The notes beneath the pieces were generated by a model. It worked only from the letters and a program-made list of their open reading frames with translations, was not told the DNA's origin and searched no databases. DNA of 6,239 nt from an uncultured Oxalobacteraceae bacterium. GTDB lineage: Bacteria; Pseudomonadota; Gammaproteobacteria; Burkholderiales; Burkholderiaceae. Positions 6,098-6,239 of this stretch are shown here, in pieces; within the stretch, counting starts at the first letter, position 1; every line of letters begins with the position of its first letter. The DNA is taken from contig CAMLDH010000236.1 of NCBI GenBank assembly GCA_946478765.1, positions 1-6,239 of the forward strand, in the 5' to 3' direction. Position numbers and translations under genes: made by a program.

Positions 6098-6111
6098 GAT
6101 CGCATGCGATC
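6098..6111. repeat. Perfect 14-bp palindrome
   Basis: GATCGCATGCGATC is fully self-complementary and lies 12 bases after the 24-bp palindrome. It may be part of the same composite repeat; a protein-binding site is also possible. Confidence 0.55.
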
Positions 6112-6128
6112 CGAATTCCCTGCTAAGC

Positions 6129-6141
6129 CCCCTTGAAGGGG
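6129..6141. repeat. Right REP-like palindrome, 6-bp arms
   Basis: CCCCTT and AAGGGG flank one G. It is the degenerate inverted counterpart of the palindrome at 5983-6003. Confidence 0.55.
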
Positions 6142-6239
6142 AAGGAGCTCGAACAGTACCCGTTGAATGTTTGCCTATGTATTTCAAAAGCATCGCAGTT
6201 TTCAGATTTATGTCAAAAAACTTTTGTCTACCTGCTTAG

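Larger units (their letters stand above)
5976..6147. repeat. Composite palindromic repeat (REP-like doublet)
   Basis: The region holds two facing copies of a C-rich palindromic unit, at about 5983-6006 and 6123-6146, the right one degenerate. The left contains CCCCTTCAAGGGG and TTAG; the right, read in reverse, aligns with the same core and TTAG. Both are preceded on the plus strand by GAATTCCCT (5978-5986 and 6113-6121). Between them lie three further palindromes. GC-rich repeats of this appearance are scattered between genes in many proteobacteria and cause spurious ORFs with peptides like HPHPNPPLEGEG. With the flanking bases, 5946-6239 has no supportable gene, RNA gene or firm promoter. 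Confidence 0.65.

Noticed and set aside
5953..6141. The palindrome series as a CRISPR array
   Set aside because: The units differ in sequence and there is no repeated direct unit with uniform unique spacers.
6195..6216. TTGACA on the minus strand at 6216-6211 as a promoter -35
   Set aside because: No acceptable -10 lies 16-18 bases downstream (best is GATGCT or ATGCTT), and no minus-strand gene follows nearby.

Overview
The window looks like chromosomal DNA of a betaproteobacterium. The style of the MsbA, WaaF and Hut proteins suggests Burkholderiales, perhaps Oxalobacteraceae such as Herminiimonas or Janthinobacterium relatives. That placement rests on recalled resemblance, not on a search. 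The DNA is moderately GC-rich and almost fully coding up to about position 5945.

Layout. (1) 1-968, plus strand: the last 47 codons of a formimidoylglutamate deiminase (hutF), followed after 9 bases by a complete N-formylglutamate deformylase (hutG). Together they perform the last two steps of five-step histidine degradation. (2) 969-1030: a short convergent junction with one weak hairpin. (3) 1031-3854, minus strand: msbA (lipid A-core flippase) followed by waaF (heptosyltransferase II), transcribed right to left. The 43-base gap between them holds a 15-codon reading frame. Its start overlaps the msbA stop, its stop overlaps the waaF start, and it has the only good Shine-Dalgarno of the junction. 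(4) 3855-4068: a divergent intergenic region with a 7-bp inverted repeat, a leader hairpin and a -10-like hexamer. (5) 4069-5945, plus strand: a WaaE/KdtX-like family 2 glycosyltransferase and a family 9 (heptosyltransferase-like) glycosyltransferase. They are separated by a perfect 25-bp inverted repeat that reads as a pair of facing GTAG-type REP sequences (a REPIN). The stop codon of the first gene lies inside the REP tetranucleotide. (6) 5946-6239: 294 bases without a gene, holding six palindromes in under 200 bp, including a perfect 24-bp one, in a REP-like composite.

How the genes work together. MsbA, WaaF, the WaaE-like transferase and the second family 9 transferase form a lipopolysaccharide inner-core assembly and export locus arranged as two divergent two-gene units. 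The two hut genes are a separate catabolic unit that meets this locus tail to tail.

No new enzymatic or defence system is visible. The points most worth a second look are the leader ORF linking msbA to waaF, the REPIN that supplies a stop codon, and the palindrome cluster at the right end.
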